DNA of 43,506 bases, taken from assembly GCA_025800435.1 (NCBI GenBank), contig JAOXRV010000653.1, positions 1 to 43,506 of the forward strand. The letters are read 5' to 3'. How positions within the stretch are numbered: the first letter of the stretch is position 1; every line of letters begins with the position of its first letter. Source of the stretch: Cellvibrionaceae bacterium. Lineage in GTDB: Bacteria > Pseudomonadota > Gammaproteobacteria > Pseudomonadales > Cellvibrionaceae. Position numbers and translations under genes: made by a program. Of the stretch, positions 15,745 to 24,057 are shown in pieces. The notes below the pieces were generated by a model. It made no database searches and was not told the origin of the DNA. It saw only the letters and a list, made by a program, of their open reading frames with translations.

Positions 15745-16571
15745 ATCTTAACTTGTCCGTGAAAAACTGTAGTGGCCGGCCCGCTCATAATAACGGCCTC
15801 ATCCCCACCCGGCCAGCTGATTTGCAAGCTGCCGCCGGGCAGGTTGACCTTAACTTGCTGATCCAGCAAACCCTGTATACGGCCGGCGACCACCGCCGCA
15901 CAGGCGCCGGTACCACAGGCCAGGGTTTCGCCCACACCGCGCTCGTACACGCGCAGATTAATCTCAGTGGGTGACAGCAGCTGCATAAAACCCGCGTTAA
16001 CCCGCTTGGGGAAGCGGCTGTGACCCTCTATTTGCGGGCCCCAATCTTCCACTGGAGCGGTCTCGGTATCGTCCACCAAGGTGACGGCGTGGGGGTTGCC
16101 CATGGATACCGCGCCAATATTGATATCGCCGTGTGCCAGCTGCAGTGGGTACACCGGGGCTTGATGCTCAGCGTTAAAGGGCAGGCTCACGGGGCTTAGC
16201 TCGGGGCGGCCCATATCCACACTGACATCGCCATTGGCCAATACGTTCAATACCATAATGCCGCCGGCGGTTTCGACCTTGATGCGGGCTTTGCCGGTGA
16301 GCTTGCGCTCGCGCACAAACTTGGCGAAGCAGCGGGCGCCATTGCCGCAGTTTTCCACCTCGCTGCCGTCGCAGTTAAAGATGCGGTATTTAAAATCCAC
16401 ATCCGGGCGACTCGGCAGCTCCACCATCAGCAGTTGATCGCAGCCGATACCGAAGCGGCGGTCGGCAAGCTTTTTAATTTTGTCTTTGCTCAGGCGAATG
16501 CGCTGGCTGACTGCGTCAATCATCACGAAGTCATTGCCAAGGCCGTGCATTTTAGTGAATCTCAGTCTCAC
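15741..16571 (-). CDS. dapF: Diaminopimelate epimerase
   Basis: A 276-residue enzyme that converts LL- to meso-diaminopimelate, the precursor of lysine and of peptidoglycan cross-links. The two catalytic cysteines are visible: C75 in ENCGNGARCF and C219 in ACGTGACA. KMHGLGNDFVMID at the N-terminus and SMGNPHAVTLVDD are also diagnostic. The start is GTG, which gives the usual short lead-in before MHGLGNDF; the ATG at codon 8 would cut the first strand. It lies 18 bases after lysA, so the two enzymes of the last steps of lysine synthesis are co-transcribed. Confidence 0.96.
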   Translation of the reverse strand: MRLRFTKMHGLGNDFVMIDAVSQRIRLSKDKIKKLADRRFGIGCDQLLMVELPSRPDVDFKYRIFNCDGSEVENCGNGARCFAKFVRERKLTGKARIKVETAGGIMVLNVLANGDVSVDMGRPELSPVSLPFNAEHQAPVYPLQLAHGDINIGAVSMGNPHAVTLVDDTETAPVEDWGPQIEGHSRFPKRVNAGFMQLLSPTEINLRVYERGVGETLACGTGACAAVVAGRIQGLLDQQVKVNLPGGSLQISWPGGDEAVIMSGPATTVFHGQVKI

Positions 16572-16589
16572 TGGGTATTCCTTTTGCCC

Positions 16590-17846
16590 TTATTGGTCCG
16601 GTAATAGCTGCTCTTGGGCAAATAACTCGGCGATTGTCTCGCGCCGGCGCACCAGGTGGGCACGCTCGCCATCGACCATTAGCTCGGCCGCCCGCGGCCG
16701 GGTATTGTAGTTAGAACTCATGGTAAAACCGTAGGCGCCGGCGGACATGACCGCTAGGTAGTCGCCGGCGGCCAGCGCAAGTTGGCGGTCTTTGGCCATA
16801 AAATCCCCAGTTTCGCACACCGGGCCCACTAAGTCCCAGCTTTGGCTGTCGCCAGCACGCGTTTGCAGGGGCAGTACCTGCTGCCAGGCCTGGTATAGAG
16901 AGGGGCGAATATTATCGTTCATGGCCGCATCGATAATGGCGAAGTTCTTGTGCCCGGTGGGTTTTAGGTATTCCACCTGGGTCAGCAGCACCCCGGCATT
17001 GGCCACAATAGAGCGGCCCGGCTCAAAAATAAGTTGCAATGGCGTCCCGCCGCGTTGGTCGAGTCGGGCTTCTACCGCGGTAACCAAATCGGCAATGGCC
17101 GGTGGCGCTTCATCTTGGTAGCGCACGCCCAGGCCGCCACCCAAGTCTAGGTGCTCTAGCTCAATGCCATCGCTCGCTAATTGATCGGTAAGGGCCAGCA
17201 GCCGCTCCAGCGCATCCAGAAAGGGGGGCAGCTCGGTCAGCTGGGAGCCGATATGACAGTCGACCCCTTTAATGGCCAGGCTCGGCAGCTCGGCTGCACG
17301 CCGGTATACGGCGGGCGCCTGCTGGATATCGATGCCGAATTTGTTCTCTTTTAGGCCGGTAGAGATATAGGGGTGGGTTTTGGCGTCTACATCTGGGTTT
17401 ACCCGCAAAGAAATAGGGGCCACGGTTCCCTGGGCCGCCGCCACTTCGGCCAACAGCTCTAACTCGCTGGCCGATTCCACATTAAAACAGTGGATGCCCA
17501 CCTCTAACGCGCGGGCCATTTCCCCGGCTTTTTTGCCAACCCCAGAGAAAACAATGCGCTCGGGCTTGCCGCCGGCGGCCAATACTCGCTCTAGCTCGCC
17601 TTCAGAGACGATATCAAAACCGGCCCCCAGTTGGGCCAGCTCGGCCAGAATGGCCAGGTTTGAGTTGGCCTTAACCGCGTAACAGGCCATGCCGCGCCCT
17701 GCCAAGGCGTCGGCATAGGCCAGGTAGTTGCGGCGAATGGTGGCCCGGCTGTAGACATAGCAGGGGGTGCCGTACTGCTCGGCAATGGCTGTTAATGAGG
17801 TTTGCTCGGCCATCAGGCCGTTGTCGCTATAGTGAAAGTCTTGCAT
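16590..17846 (-). CDS. lysA: Diaminopimelate decarboxylase
   Basis: A 418-residue PLP enzyme that makes L-lysine from meso-diaminopimelate. The PLP lysine is K59 in YAVKANSN. Other family marks are GFDIVSEGEL, the glycine loop DLGGGLGVRY, the phosphate-binding EPGRSIV, and GPVCETGDF, whose cysteine reaches across the dimer interface. It is fold type III (alanine racemase-like barrel, residues ~30-290) with a C-terminal beta domain. Order lptM-lysA-dapF is standard in gammaproteobacteria. It begins 38 bases after lptM. Confidence 0.96.
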   Translation of the reverse strand: MQDFHYSDNGLMAEQTSLTAIAEQYGTPCYVYSRATIRRNYLAYADALAGRGMACYAVKANSNLAILAELAQLGAGFDIVSEGELERVLAAGGKPERIVFSGVGKKAGEMARALEVGIHCFNVESASELELLAEVAAAQGTVAPISLRVNPDVDAKTHPYISTGLKENKFGIDIQQAPAVYRRAAELPSLAIKGVDCHIGSQLTELPPFLDALERLLALTDQLASDGIELEHLDLGGGLGVRYQDEAPPAIADLVTAVEARLDQRGGTPLQLIFEPGRSIVANAGVLLTQVEYLKPTGHKNFAIIDAAMNDNIRPSLYQAWQQVLPLQTRAGDSQSWDLVGPVCETGDFMAKDRQLALAAGDYLAVMSAGAYGFTMSSNYNTRPRAAELMVDGERAHLVRRRETIAELFAQEQLLPDQ

Positions 17847-17884
17847 CTTGGTATTTCTTAGAATAGATGATCGGCTGAGAGAAC

Positions 17885-18025
17885 TCAGTTGGCTTTGGCT
17901 TTGGCTTGCTCGCTCTGGTCGGTCTCAGCTGTCTCTGTGGGCAGCTGCAAAGGCCCTTTTTGGCCACAGGCGCTCAGTGCCGCCATAGCGGCCAGCAGCA
18001 GGCCAACTTGGATGATGTGTTTCAT
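17885..18025 (-). CDS. lptM: Small outer-membrane lipoprotein LptM (YifL)
   Basis: A 46-residue lipoprotein. Residues 1-19 are a signal peptide and LSAC (17-20) is the lipobox, so mature protein would start at Cys20. The family signature CGQKGPLQLP follows at once, then an acidic/Lys-Ala tail. In E. coli, LptM assists oxidative folding and assembly of the LptD/LptE lipopolysaccharide translocon. The gene lies directly upstream of lysA, the conserved position. No LptM-type start ambiguity exists, since only one ATG fits the signal peptide. Confidence 0.92.
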   Translation of the reverse strand: MKHIIQVGLLLAAMAALSACGQKGPLQLPTETAETDQSEQAKAKAN

Positions 18026-18183
18026 GGTGTACTACCTGTCTGTTAATGGGCAGAGTATACGGGAAAGGCCGTTTGGGTTAAATCCACGGCTTTGCCCAAG
18101 CAAAAAGCATGGTTTTTCAGGGGCTTGAGTAAAAGCGCTGGGGCGGCGATACTCGGGCTCAAACGGTTTATGGAACAGTTAAA

Positions 18184-18507
18184 ATGAACGAAGCAGAGTT
18201 TATGGCCCAGGCCGAAGCGACTATGATGCAATTAGAAGACGCCATCGATACTGGCGATGGGGCCCTGGACTATGAAAGCAACGGCAGCGTGCTCACCATC
18301 GAGTGTGAGGACAGTGCCACCCAGGTCATTATTTCGCGTCAACTGGCCACTCGGGAAATTTGGGTGGCGGCCAAGTCTGGCGGCTATCACCTGGGCTGGC
18401 AGGCCGGGCAGTGGCACTGTGCCAGCAGCGACGAGAGTTTGATCCAGCTATTGGAGCGAGTCCTAACTGAGCAGTCCGATGGGCCAGTTAGCTTGGGGCA
18501 TGTCTAA
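18184..18507 (+). CDS. cyaY: Iron-sulfur assembly protein CyaY (bacterial frataxin)
   Basis: This 107-residue protein has the frataxin fold pattern: an acidic first helix (EAEFMAQAEATMMQLEDAID), the acidic ridge, and beta strands with VLTIECED, QVIISRQLATREIWVAAKSGGYHL and WQAGQWHC. CyaY binds iron and modulates the IscS cysteine desulfurase. It is transcribed divergently from lptM, the standard arrangement, and the 158-base gap must hold both promoters. It ends 29 bases before the crotonase gene. Confidence 0.93.
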   Translation: MNEAEFMAQAEATMMQLEDAIDTGDGALDYESNGSVLTIECEDSATQVIISRQLATREIWVAAKSGGYHLGWQAGQWHCASSDESLIQLLERVLTEQSDGPVSLGHV

Positions 18508-18536
18508 AAATAAAGTATAGAGAAAGGCTTACTATA

Positions 18537-19226
18537 ATGGTGAATTATAAAGTGCAGGGCAATGTTGCTCTGATTGAAATTGATAACGGTAAGGTGAACG
18601 CCTTGTCGCCAGCGGTGATCGCTGCCTTTAACGAGTGTTTGGATAAGGCCGAGGCCGATGCTAAAGCGGTGGTGTTTACCGGCAGCCCCGGTATTCTCTC
18701 CGGCGGTTACGACTTGACGGTGATGCAACAGGGAATCGAGGCCGCGCGCGAGCTGGTCAATGCGGGCTCGTGCCTGACCCGCCGCCTGCTGGCCTTCCCC
18801 TATCCTGTGGTTGCGGCCTGTAATGGCCACGCCATCGCCAAGGGGGCATTTTTGTTATTGGCGTCCGACTACCGCATTGGGGTGGCCGGCGATTTTAAAA
18901 TCAGCCTCAACGAAGTGGCCATCGGCATGACCATGCACCATGTGGGGATTGAGTTGTGTCGGGGGCGTTTGGCACCGATGTATATAAACCGAGCAGTGAT
19001 CAATGCTGAGGTGTTTAATCCCGAGGGGGCAATTAACGCGGGCTTTTTAGATGGCACCGTGGCCGATCAGGCCGAGTTGCAAGCGGCCGCTATGGCCCAG
19101 GCCGAGCAGATGATGAGCTTGAACCTGCCCGCCTTTAAAGCCACTAAATTAAAAAGCCGGCGCCAGTGGTTGGAGAAACTCGATTGGGCCATTGCCGAAG
19201 ACTATGCGGCAAAGCCGCTACCCTAG
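18537..19226 (+). CDS. Crotonase/enoyl-CoA hydratase-isomerase family protein
   Basis: A 229-residue member of the crotonase superfamily. The two oxyanion-hole segments are visible: GSPGILSGGYDLTVM (~43-57) and ACNGHAIAKGAFLLLASDYR (~86-105). The position usually taken by the first catalytic glutamate in hydratases has no clear Glu (NEVAIGMTMHHVG follows), so hydratase activity is not assured and an isomerase, hydrolase or other CoA reaction is possible. Length is shorter than the ~260 usual for fatty-acid hydratases. It follows cyaY by 29 bases and may share its transcript. Confidence 0.8.
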   Translation: MVNYKVQGNVALIEIDNGKVNALSPAVIAAFNECLDKAEADAKAVVFTGSPGILSGGYDLTVMQQGIEAARELVNAGSCLTRRLLAFPYPVVAACNGHAIAKGAFLLLASDYRIGVAGDFKISLNEVAIGMTMHHVGIELCRGRLAPMYINRAVINAEVFNPEGAINAGFLDGTVADQAELQAAAMAQAEQMMSLNLPAFKATKLKSRRQWLEKLDWAIAEDYAAKPLP

Positions 19227-19264
19227 GCTTTAATAGGGGCTGCATTCCGTAAGGGGGGCACGCT

Positions 19265-20500
19265 ATGAGCAAAAGGCATTTACCGGGGCGGACACTAATG
19301 TGTTTGCTGTTGGGCTTGCTTAGTGCTTGTGGTGGCCTGCCGCTGGATGCTCCGGCTGGACATCAACTGGCGGCGATTGAGAATTTTTTAGCGGCTTATC
19401 CTGGCAACCAAAAAATTACAGAAGGCCGGCGCTTTATCGAATTAAGCGATGAGATGAAGCGCTATACTGATTTTCACGTCAATCACAAGGGCCATGTTCA
19501 AACCCGGTTAAAGCAGGTGTTTCGGGCCAGTAAAAGCCCTTCTTTGGGAATAACTTATGATGCCGGTGCCCATCTCAATGCCGCTCAAGTGTTTGAGCAA
19601 GGCAAGGCCAATTGCCTGTCCTTTTCTGCCCTAATTATTGCAATGAGTCGCTACAGTGAACTGCCAGCGAGTTTTCAAGAGGTGGAGCTGCCACCTAGCT
19701 GGAGTTTGGGTAATGACGATTTATTGATGCGCTTTCGCCATGTGAATGTGGTTGTCTCGATCGGCAGGGGGCGAGAAAATATTATTGATTTCCGCATTGA
19801 TCGCTTTAGCCATTTTTATCCGCGTCGCAAGATAAGTGATCAACAGGCACTGGCATTACATTTTAACAATTTGGCCATTGAGGCCATGTTGGCGGAAGAT
19901 TGGTCACAGGTATTCAGTTATCTCAATGCAGCTAAAAAAGCTGACCCACAATCGGCCACTGTATGGGGAAATTTAGGCCTGGCTCTGCGCAGGCAAGATA
20001 AATTACAGCTGGCCGAGGCGGCCTATTTAAAGGCGCTAACCTTGCACCCTCACGACTATGGCGTGATGAATAACCTCGCCCAAGTTTACAGCAAAACCGG
20101 GCGCCCAGAATTGGCCGCGCGCTATCAACAGCGCTCGTCTCGCCACCGCCTAAACAACCCTTATTATCACTTTGCCAATGCCCGCCGCCATTACAGTGTG
20201 CAAAACTATTCCTCGGCCCTAGAGAATCTTGAACAGGCTCTTCGTCGCAAGCCCGAAGAGGGAAATTTTATGCAGCTCAAGGCCTATATTTATTGGCATA
20301 CCGACAAGCGTCAGGCGGCAGTACAATGGATGCGACAGGCCTATCGGTTGGAGCAAAATCGGCGCACCCAAAAAGCCATCAGGGCGCAGCTGGACAGCTG
20401 GCACAGTACACTTGGGCTTAAGGCGAGCGACATTGAACTAAAGGCTACACCACTTGATGGCGCGGTGCTTGAGGAAGCGCTTAATAATGAACAGGAGTAA
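19265..20500 (+). CDS. Lipoprotein with transglutaminase-like and TPR domains
   Basis: This 411-residue protein has a lipoprotein signal (LLSAC, lipid-modified Cys22). Residues ~95-185 resemble a transglutaminase-like cysteine protease fold, with a possible Cys-His-Asp triad in ANCLSFSAL, RHVNVVV and IIDFRIDRF. The C-terminal half is at least three TPR units (SATVWGNLGLALRRQDKL, YGVMNNLAQVYSKTGRPEL, YHFANARRHYSVQNYSSAL), which bind protein partners. AGGGGGGC precedes the ATG. The next gene, a hydrolase, starts three bases after the stop. An envelope amidase or protease role is possible, but no function is known to me. Confidence 0.75.
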   Translation: MSKRHLPGRTLMCLLLGLLSACGGLPLDAPAGHQLAAIENFLAAYPGNQKITEGRRFIELSDEMKRYTDFHVNHKGHVQTRLKQVFRASKSPSLGITYDAGAHLNAAQVFEQGKANCLSFSALIIAMSRYSELPASFQEVELPPSWSLGNDDLLMRFRHVNVVVSIGRGRENIIDFRIDRFSHFYPRRKISDQQALALHFNNLAIEAMLAEDWSQVFSYLNAAKKADPQSATVWGNLGLALRRQDKLQLAEAAYLKALTLHPHDYGVMNNLAQVYSKTGRPELAARYQQRSSRHRLNNPYYHFANARRHYSVQNYSSALENLEQALRRKPEEGNFMQLKAYIYWHTDKRQAAVQWMRQAYRLEQNRRTQKAIRAQLDSWHSTLGLKASDIELKATPLDGAVLEEALNNEQE

Positions 20501-20503
20501 GGC

Positions 20504-21526
20504 TTGAATTTAGAACCAAAATACTACCCCAGCCAAGCGTGGTTTAGCCTAAAAGAGGCGGATAAGCTGCGCCAGCAGTTACCGCCGCTTAGCTTGCAGG
20601 CTACTGATCTGTGGCCCGACGATGAGGCTTTGGCGCTACTGTGTCAGCGCTATTTGAGTTTTTACAATATTGATTTTTGCGAAGAGTTTGGTGCCGACAA
20701 GCTCAGCCATTACTGGGGCTATGTGGACAGCGGCGACTATCGCTTGGCCTGCCACTACTGGCGCCCAGAAAACCCCTTGGCCAGTGTTGTTTTGCTACAC
20801 GGTTACTACGACCATATGGGCATCTATCAGCACATTATCCGTTTTCTGCTGAGCAAAAATTATGCGGTGCTGGGTTTTGACTTGCCGGGTCACGGGCTCA
20901 GTTCCGGCGCGCGCGCGGCAATTCCCAGTTTTGATTGCTACAGCCAAGGCTTGGCCGATGTGCTGAGTTTTGCTGTGGATGATTTGCCAGGTTCTGTTAA
21001 TCTAATTGGCCAAAGCACCGGCTGTGCGGCCATTATGAATTATTTATTGGGCCGGCCCGCTCACTCTGTTGCCAAGGTGGTACTGTTGGCGCCACTGGTA
21101 AAGCCCATTGCCTGGAACAGTGGCCAGTGGTTGTATAAGTTATTGAGTAAAGGCCTGAACACCATGCCGCGCCGCTTTGCTGTTAACTCTCACAATGCCG
21201 AATTTATGCGGTTTTTGGCTGAGTTTGATGTGTTGCAGCCCAAACAGCTATCGGTTGAGTGGGTGGGCGCGATGAAGGCGTGGATTGATAAAATGGCCGA
21301 CCTCGGCAACGGCGAAAGCCCCAAATGCGAGCGGCCGCTATTGATTATTCAAGGCACCGACGACAAAACTGTGGATTGGGAATATAACTTGCCCCAGATC
21401 GAGCAGGTGTTTGCCAAGGTTAAAGTAGAGTTGATAGAAAACGGTCGCCACCAGCTGGTGAATGAATCCAAGCCCTATCGTGAGCAAGCCTTCGCTCTGC
21501 TGAGCCAGGCCCTGGGGTCGGATTGA
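20504..21526 (+). CDS. Alpha/beta hydrolase, monoacylglycerol-lipase-like (S33/Hydrolase_4)
   Basis: A 340-residue serine hydrolase. The nucleophile elbow GQSTG (Ser ~168), the oxyanion HGYYDHMG, the FDLPGHGLSSG signature, the acid in GTDDKTVDW and the histidine in ENGRHQLVNES complete the catalytic set and match lysophospholipase/monoacylglycerol lipase-like enzymes. There is no signal peptide, so it acts in the cytosol or on the inner face. The start is TTG, supported by AGGAG six bases upstream and by its tight spacing to the upstream lipoprotein gene. Substrate unknown. Confidence 0.82.
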   Translation: MNLEPKYYPSQAWFSLKEADKLRQQLPPLSLQATDLWPDDEALALLCQRYLSFYNIDFCEEFGADKLSHYWGYVDSGDYRLACHYWRPENPLASVVLLHGYYDHMGIYQHIIRFLLSKNYAVLGFDLPGHGLSSGARAAIPSFDCYSQGLADVLSFAVDDLPGSVNLIGQSTGCAAIMNYLLGRPAHSVAKVVLLAPLVKPIAWNSGQWLYKLLSKGLNTMPRRFAVNSHNAEFMRFLAEFDVLQPKQLSVEWVGAMKAWIDKMADLGNGESPKCERPLLIIQGTDDKTVDWEYNLPQIEQVFAKVKVELIENGRHQLVNESKPYREQAFALLSQALGSD

Positions 21527-21623
21527 CCAAAAGGCAGGCCGTTTAAGCACTGTTTTTTTGGCCGGGCTGTTTTACTGTAGGGCTATTACTCCAACTAATA
21601 ATAACTTATAGGCAGCTAAACCA

Positions 21624-22850
21624 ATGATTGAATGGAATGAAACCCAGCGCACAGTGCAGGGCATGGTGCGAGATTTCGTCGAAAAGGAAATTGTGCCCCA
21701 TATCGATGAGTTGGAATATGGCGGCATGCCCCCCTACGATATTCTGCGCAAGTTTGTAAAAACCTTCGGCCTGGATGAAATGGCCAAGGCCAATTTTGAT
21801 AAGCAAATTGCCAAAGAAGAAGCTAAAGCCGCCGGTGCCGAACTGCCCGAAGACAGCGCTGGTGACAGCATGCGCGACCCCGGGCTCAGTCTAATTCCTA
21901 CCATTGAGATCAGCCGCCATGCCCAGGGCCTGGTAACGGCAATGGGCGTATCGATGAGCTTAACCGGCGGCGCCATTATGAGCAAAGGCACCCTAGAGCA
22001 GAAAAAGCGCTGGGCCCTGCCGCTGCTAACCTTGGACAAGGTGGGCGCCTGGGCGATAACCGAGCCCAACTCTGGTAGTGATGCCTTTGGCCAAATGAAA
22101 TCTACCGCCAGGAAGGTGGATGGCGGCTATTTGCTTAACGGCAACAAGACGTTTATTACCAATGGCCCCTTTGCGGATACCATTGTTTTTATCTGTAAAT
22201 TGGATCAGGCGGGGGTAGCGCCCAAACACCGCAAAGTGGTTTCTTTTATATTGGATTCGGGCATGCAAGGCCTGACTCAATCCGAGCCCTTTAAAAAAAT
22301 GGGCATTGGCGCTTCACCCACCGGCGAGCTTTTTTTGGATGATGTGTTTGTCGAAACCGACCGCCTATTGGGCGGCAGCGAAAGCGGCTATGGCCGCGGT
22401 GGTGCCAAGGCCACCTTTGCCCAAGAGCGCGCCGGCATCGCCGCCATGGCCCTGGGTATTATCGAGCGAGCGCTAGAACTAAGCCTAGATTACGCCAAAA
22501 ACCGTGAGCAATTTGGCCAGCCCATCGGCGAATTCCAGCTAATTCAGTTAAAACTGGCGAAGATGGAGGTGGCTCGGGCCAATGTCCAGAATATGGTGTT
22601 CCGCTATATCGAGATGTCCACTAAGGGCATCCCCATGACCATGGCCGAGGCCTCGGCGATGAAGTTTTACGCCGCCCAAGCCGCGATGGAGGTCACCACC
22701 GAGGCGGTACAAATCTTTGGCGGCAATGGCTATATGCGTGAATACCGAGTCGAGCAGCTGATGCGCGATGCCAAGATTCTACAGATCTATGGCGGCACCG
22801 ATGAAATGCAGGCCATTGCCATCGCCAAGGACCTGCTCAAACGCGCCTAA
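21624..22850 (+). CDS. Acyl-CoA dehydrogenase family protein
   Basis: This 408-residue flavoprotein shows the acyl-CoA dehydrogenase signatures: WAITEPNSGSDAFGQMKSTA (FAD/substrate site), NGNKTFITNGPFADTIVF, NREQFGQPIGEFQLIQLKLA, and FGGNGYMREYRVEQLMRDAKI. In MCAD the base lies in YEGT; here that site reads YGGTDE, and a glutamate in helix G (AQERAGIAAMALGI) takes the position used by isovaleryl- and long-chain acyl-CoA dehydrogenases. The enzyme should introduce a 2,3-double bond and pass electrons to ETF. No ETF or thiolase genes are close, so the substrate chain is unknown. Confidence 0.9.
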   Translation: MIEWNETQRTVQGMVRDFVEKEIVPHIDELEYGGMPPYDILRKFVKTFGLDEMAKANFDKQIAKEEAKAAGAELPEDSAGDSMRDPGLSLIPTIEISRHAQGLVTAMGVSMSLTGGAIMSKGTLEQKKRWALPLLTLDKVGAWAITEPNSGSDAFGQMKSTARKVDGGYLLNGNKTFITNGPFADTIVFICKLDQAGVAPKHRKVVSFILDSGMQGLTQSEPFKKMGIGASPTGELFLDDVFVETDRLLGGSESGYGRGGAKATFAQERAGIAAMALGIIERALELSLDYAKNREQFGQPIGEFQLIQLKLAKMEVARANVQNMVFRYIEMSTKGIPMTMAEASAMKFYAAQAAMEVTTEAVQIFGGNGYMREYRVEQLMRDAKILQIYGGTDEMQAIAIAKDLLKRA

Positions 22851-22876
22851 GACTTTTACTGGGTGATGGGGAAATA

Positions 22877-22896
22877 GGGCGCTATAATGCGCCTTT
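22877..22896 (+). terminator. Terminator whose loop is a perfect -10 box (TATAAT)
   Basis: GGGCGC, TATAAT and GCGCC followed by six T reads as an intrinsic terminator for the dehydrogenase gene. The loop itself is a consensus -10 element for ppnP, 35 bases upstream of its ATG. There is no convincing -35. Confidence 0.55.
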
Positions 22897-22922
22897 TTTG
22901 TAAAGCCCCCAAAGAGGAAGTT

Positions 22923-23234
22923 ATGTCTACCTTTGAAAACGTCACCGTCGTTAAGCAGGCCAATAGTTATTTTGATGGCAATGTTACCAGCCGCGCGCTT
23001 ATCTTTGCCGATGGCAGCAAAAAGACCCTGGGTATTATGATGCCAGGCGAATACGAGTTTGGCACCGAAGCCGCCGAAATTATGGAAATTATGGCCGGCG
23101 AGCTGGAAGTATTATTGCCAGGCCAGCAGCAGTGGCAAGCGATTACAGGCGGCGAAAGCTTTGAGGTGCCGGCCAATGCTAAGTTTGGGGTTAAAGTGAA
23201 GGTTTTGACTGATTATTGTTGCTCGTATTTATAA
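22923..23234 (+). CDS. ppnP: Pyrimidine/purine nucleoside phosphorylase PpnP (YaiE, DUF1255)
   Basis: A 103-residue single-domain cupin. GIMMPGEYEFGTEAAEIMEI, GELEVLLPG and FEVPANAKFGVKV match the PpnP/YaiE pattern, as does the C-terminal CCSYL, which recalls LCRYL in E. coli. PpnP phosphorolyses a wide range of nucleosides to the base and ribose-1-phosphate, salvaging or breaking them down. AGAGGAAG before ATG 22923 decides the start; the frame opens twelve codons earlier without a ribosome site. Confidence 0.9.
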   Translation: MSTFENVTVVKQANSYFDGNVTSRALIFADGSKKTLGIMMPGEYEFGTEAAEIMEIMAGELEVLLPGQQQWQAITGGESFEVPANAKFGVKVKVLTDYCCSYL

Positions 23235-23258
23235 AAAAAGCACCCGTTAAGGGTGCTT
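23232..23258 (-). terminator. Bidirectional terminator between ppnP and the secreted paralogues
   Basis: AAGCACCC, a five-base loop and GGGTGCTT. In the minus direction it is followed by a run of T, so it best serves the two minus-strand genes; in the plus direction, after ppnP, the tract is interrupted. Confidence 0.8.
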
Positions 23259-23289
23259 AATTAGCTTGTATAGCTCTAGATAGGTGCTC

Positions 23290-24048
23290 TTAGTCTAGCG
23301 TCAAAAAGATCGGCATGTCTTCTTCTGCACGGTTGAAGCTGGATTCACCGGCGGGCGATAGCGTGATTAAACCACCGCTATCGGCACCAACCGGTATGAT
23401 GTGAACAGGCTTTGTCTCATCGTAATCTTCAGAGAAAATCTCCACATTAATAGGCTCGTTAAATGGTGATTTGATTGTAATAACTGCGGGCTTATCGGCG
23501 GTGCTAAAACTCATGGTGGTTGAGGTTCTGTTTTTCTCGATAACAGTCATTGCCCAGTCGGTATCAGCAGGGTGAGAATCCACAATTACAAAATTTTGGT
23601 GGGCCTCAGACCACATTAACTCGGTGGTTTGGCCTGCGGTAGGGAAGTTATTCACCGCGAATGTTGCGTCTATACCCTTTAGAAATTTGTTGGTTGGGCT
23701 GGCGACTGTAAAAGTTCTGCTGCTTACTTTTTTGTCGTCAATGTATAGGTCTATGGTGTGTTCGCCAGTACCGTATAGCCCATAAAAAATGGTTGCGGCA
23801 TAACCATTATCAGTATCGCCACATGCGCTCTTGGTGTCGCCGCGGGATCCGCCGTATGGTAACTCCAGTTCATGTTCGTCATCGACAACCATCTTGACTT
23901 GTTTGGCATCGCAGGCCCAGCCGCGAATAATTCCAATGCCACTTTGTTCTGAGTTGGCCGCGGGGCTTTCAAAGTTCTGCTGTGATAGGGCAAGGTGAGA
24001 GCTGGCTAATAGGCTAAGCAATAGGGGGTATTTAACTAGATTTTTCAT
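23290..24048 (-). CDS. Secreted protein of unnamed family, paralogue A
   Basis: 252 residues with a signal peptide (cleavage near residue 22). Residues ~25-158 align with the neighbour: ESP...SGIGIIRGWACDAK, VVDDEH, RGDT, a second Cys (C46 and C76 could form a disulfide), DNGYAA, and VNNFP...LMWS..HQNFVIV. I know no named domain with this pattern. The C-terminal half (~160-252) is different, beta-rich and acidic, ending PIFLTLD. GGAGACCCCC precedes the ATG, nine bases after paralogue B, so the pair is one operon. The sequence does not say what it does; a secreted or surface binding role is only a guess. Confidence 0.8.
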   Translation of the reverse strand: MKNLVKYPLLLSLLASSHLALSQQNFESPAANSEQSGIGIIRGWACDAKQVKMVVDDEHELELPYGGSRGDTKSACGDTDNGYAATIFYGLYGTGEHTIDLYIDDKKVSSRTFTVASPTNKFLKGIDATFAVNNFPTAGQTTELMWSEAHQNFVIVDSHPADTDWAMTVIEKNRTSTTMSFSTADKPAVITIKSPFNEPINVEIFSEDYDETKPVHIIPVGADSGGLITLSPAGESSFNRAEEDMPIFLTLD

Positions 24049-24057
24049 GGGGGTCTC

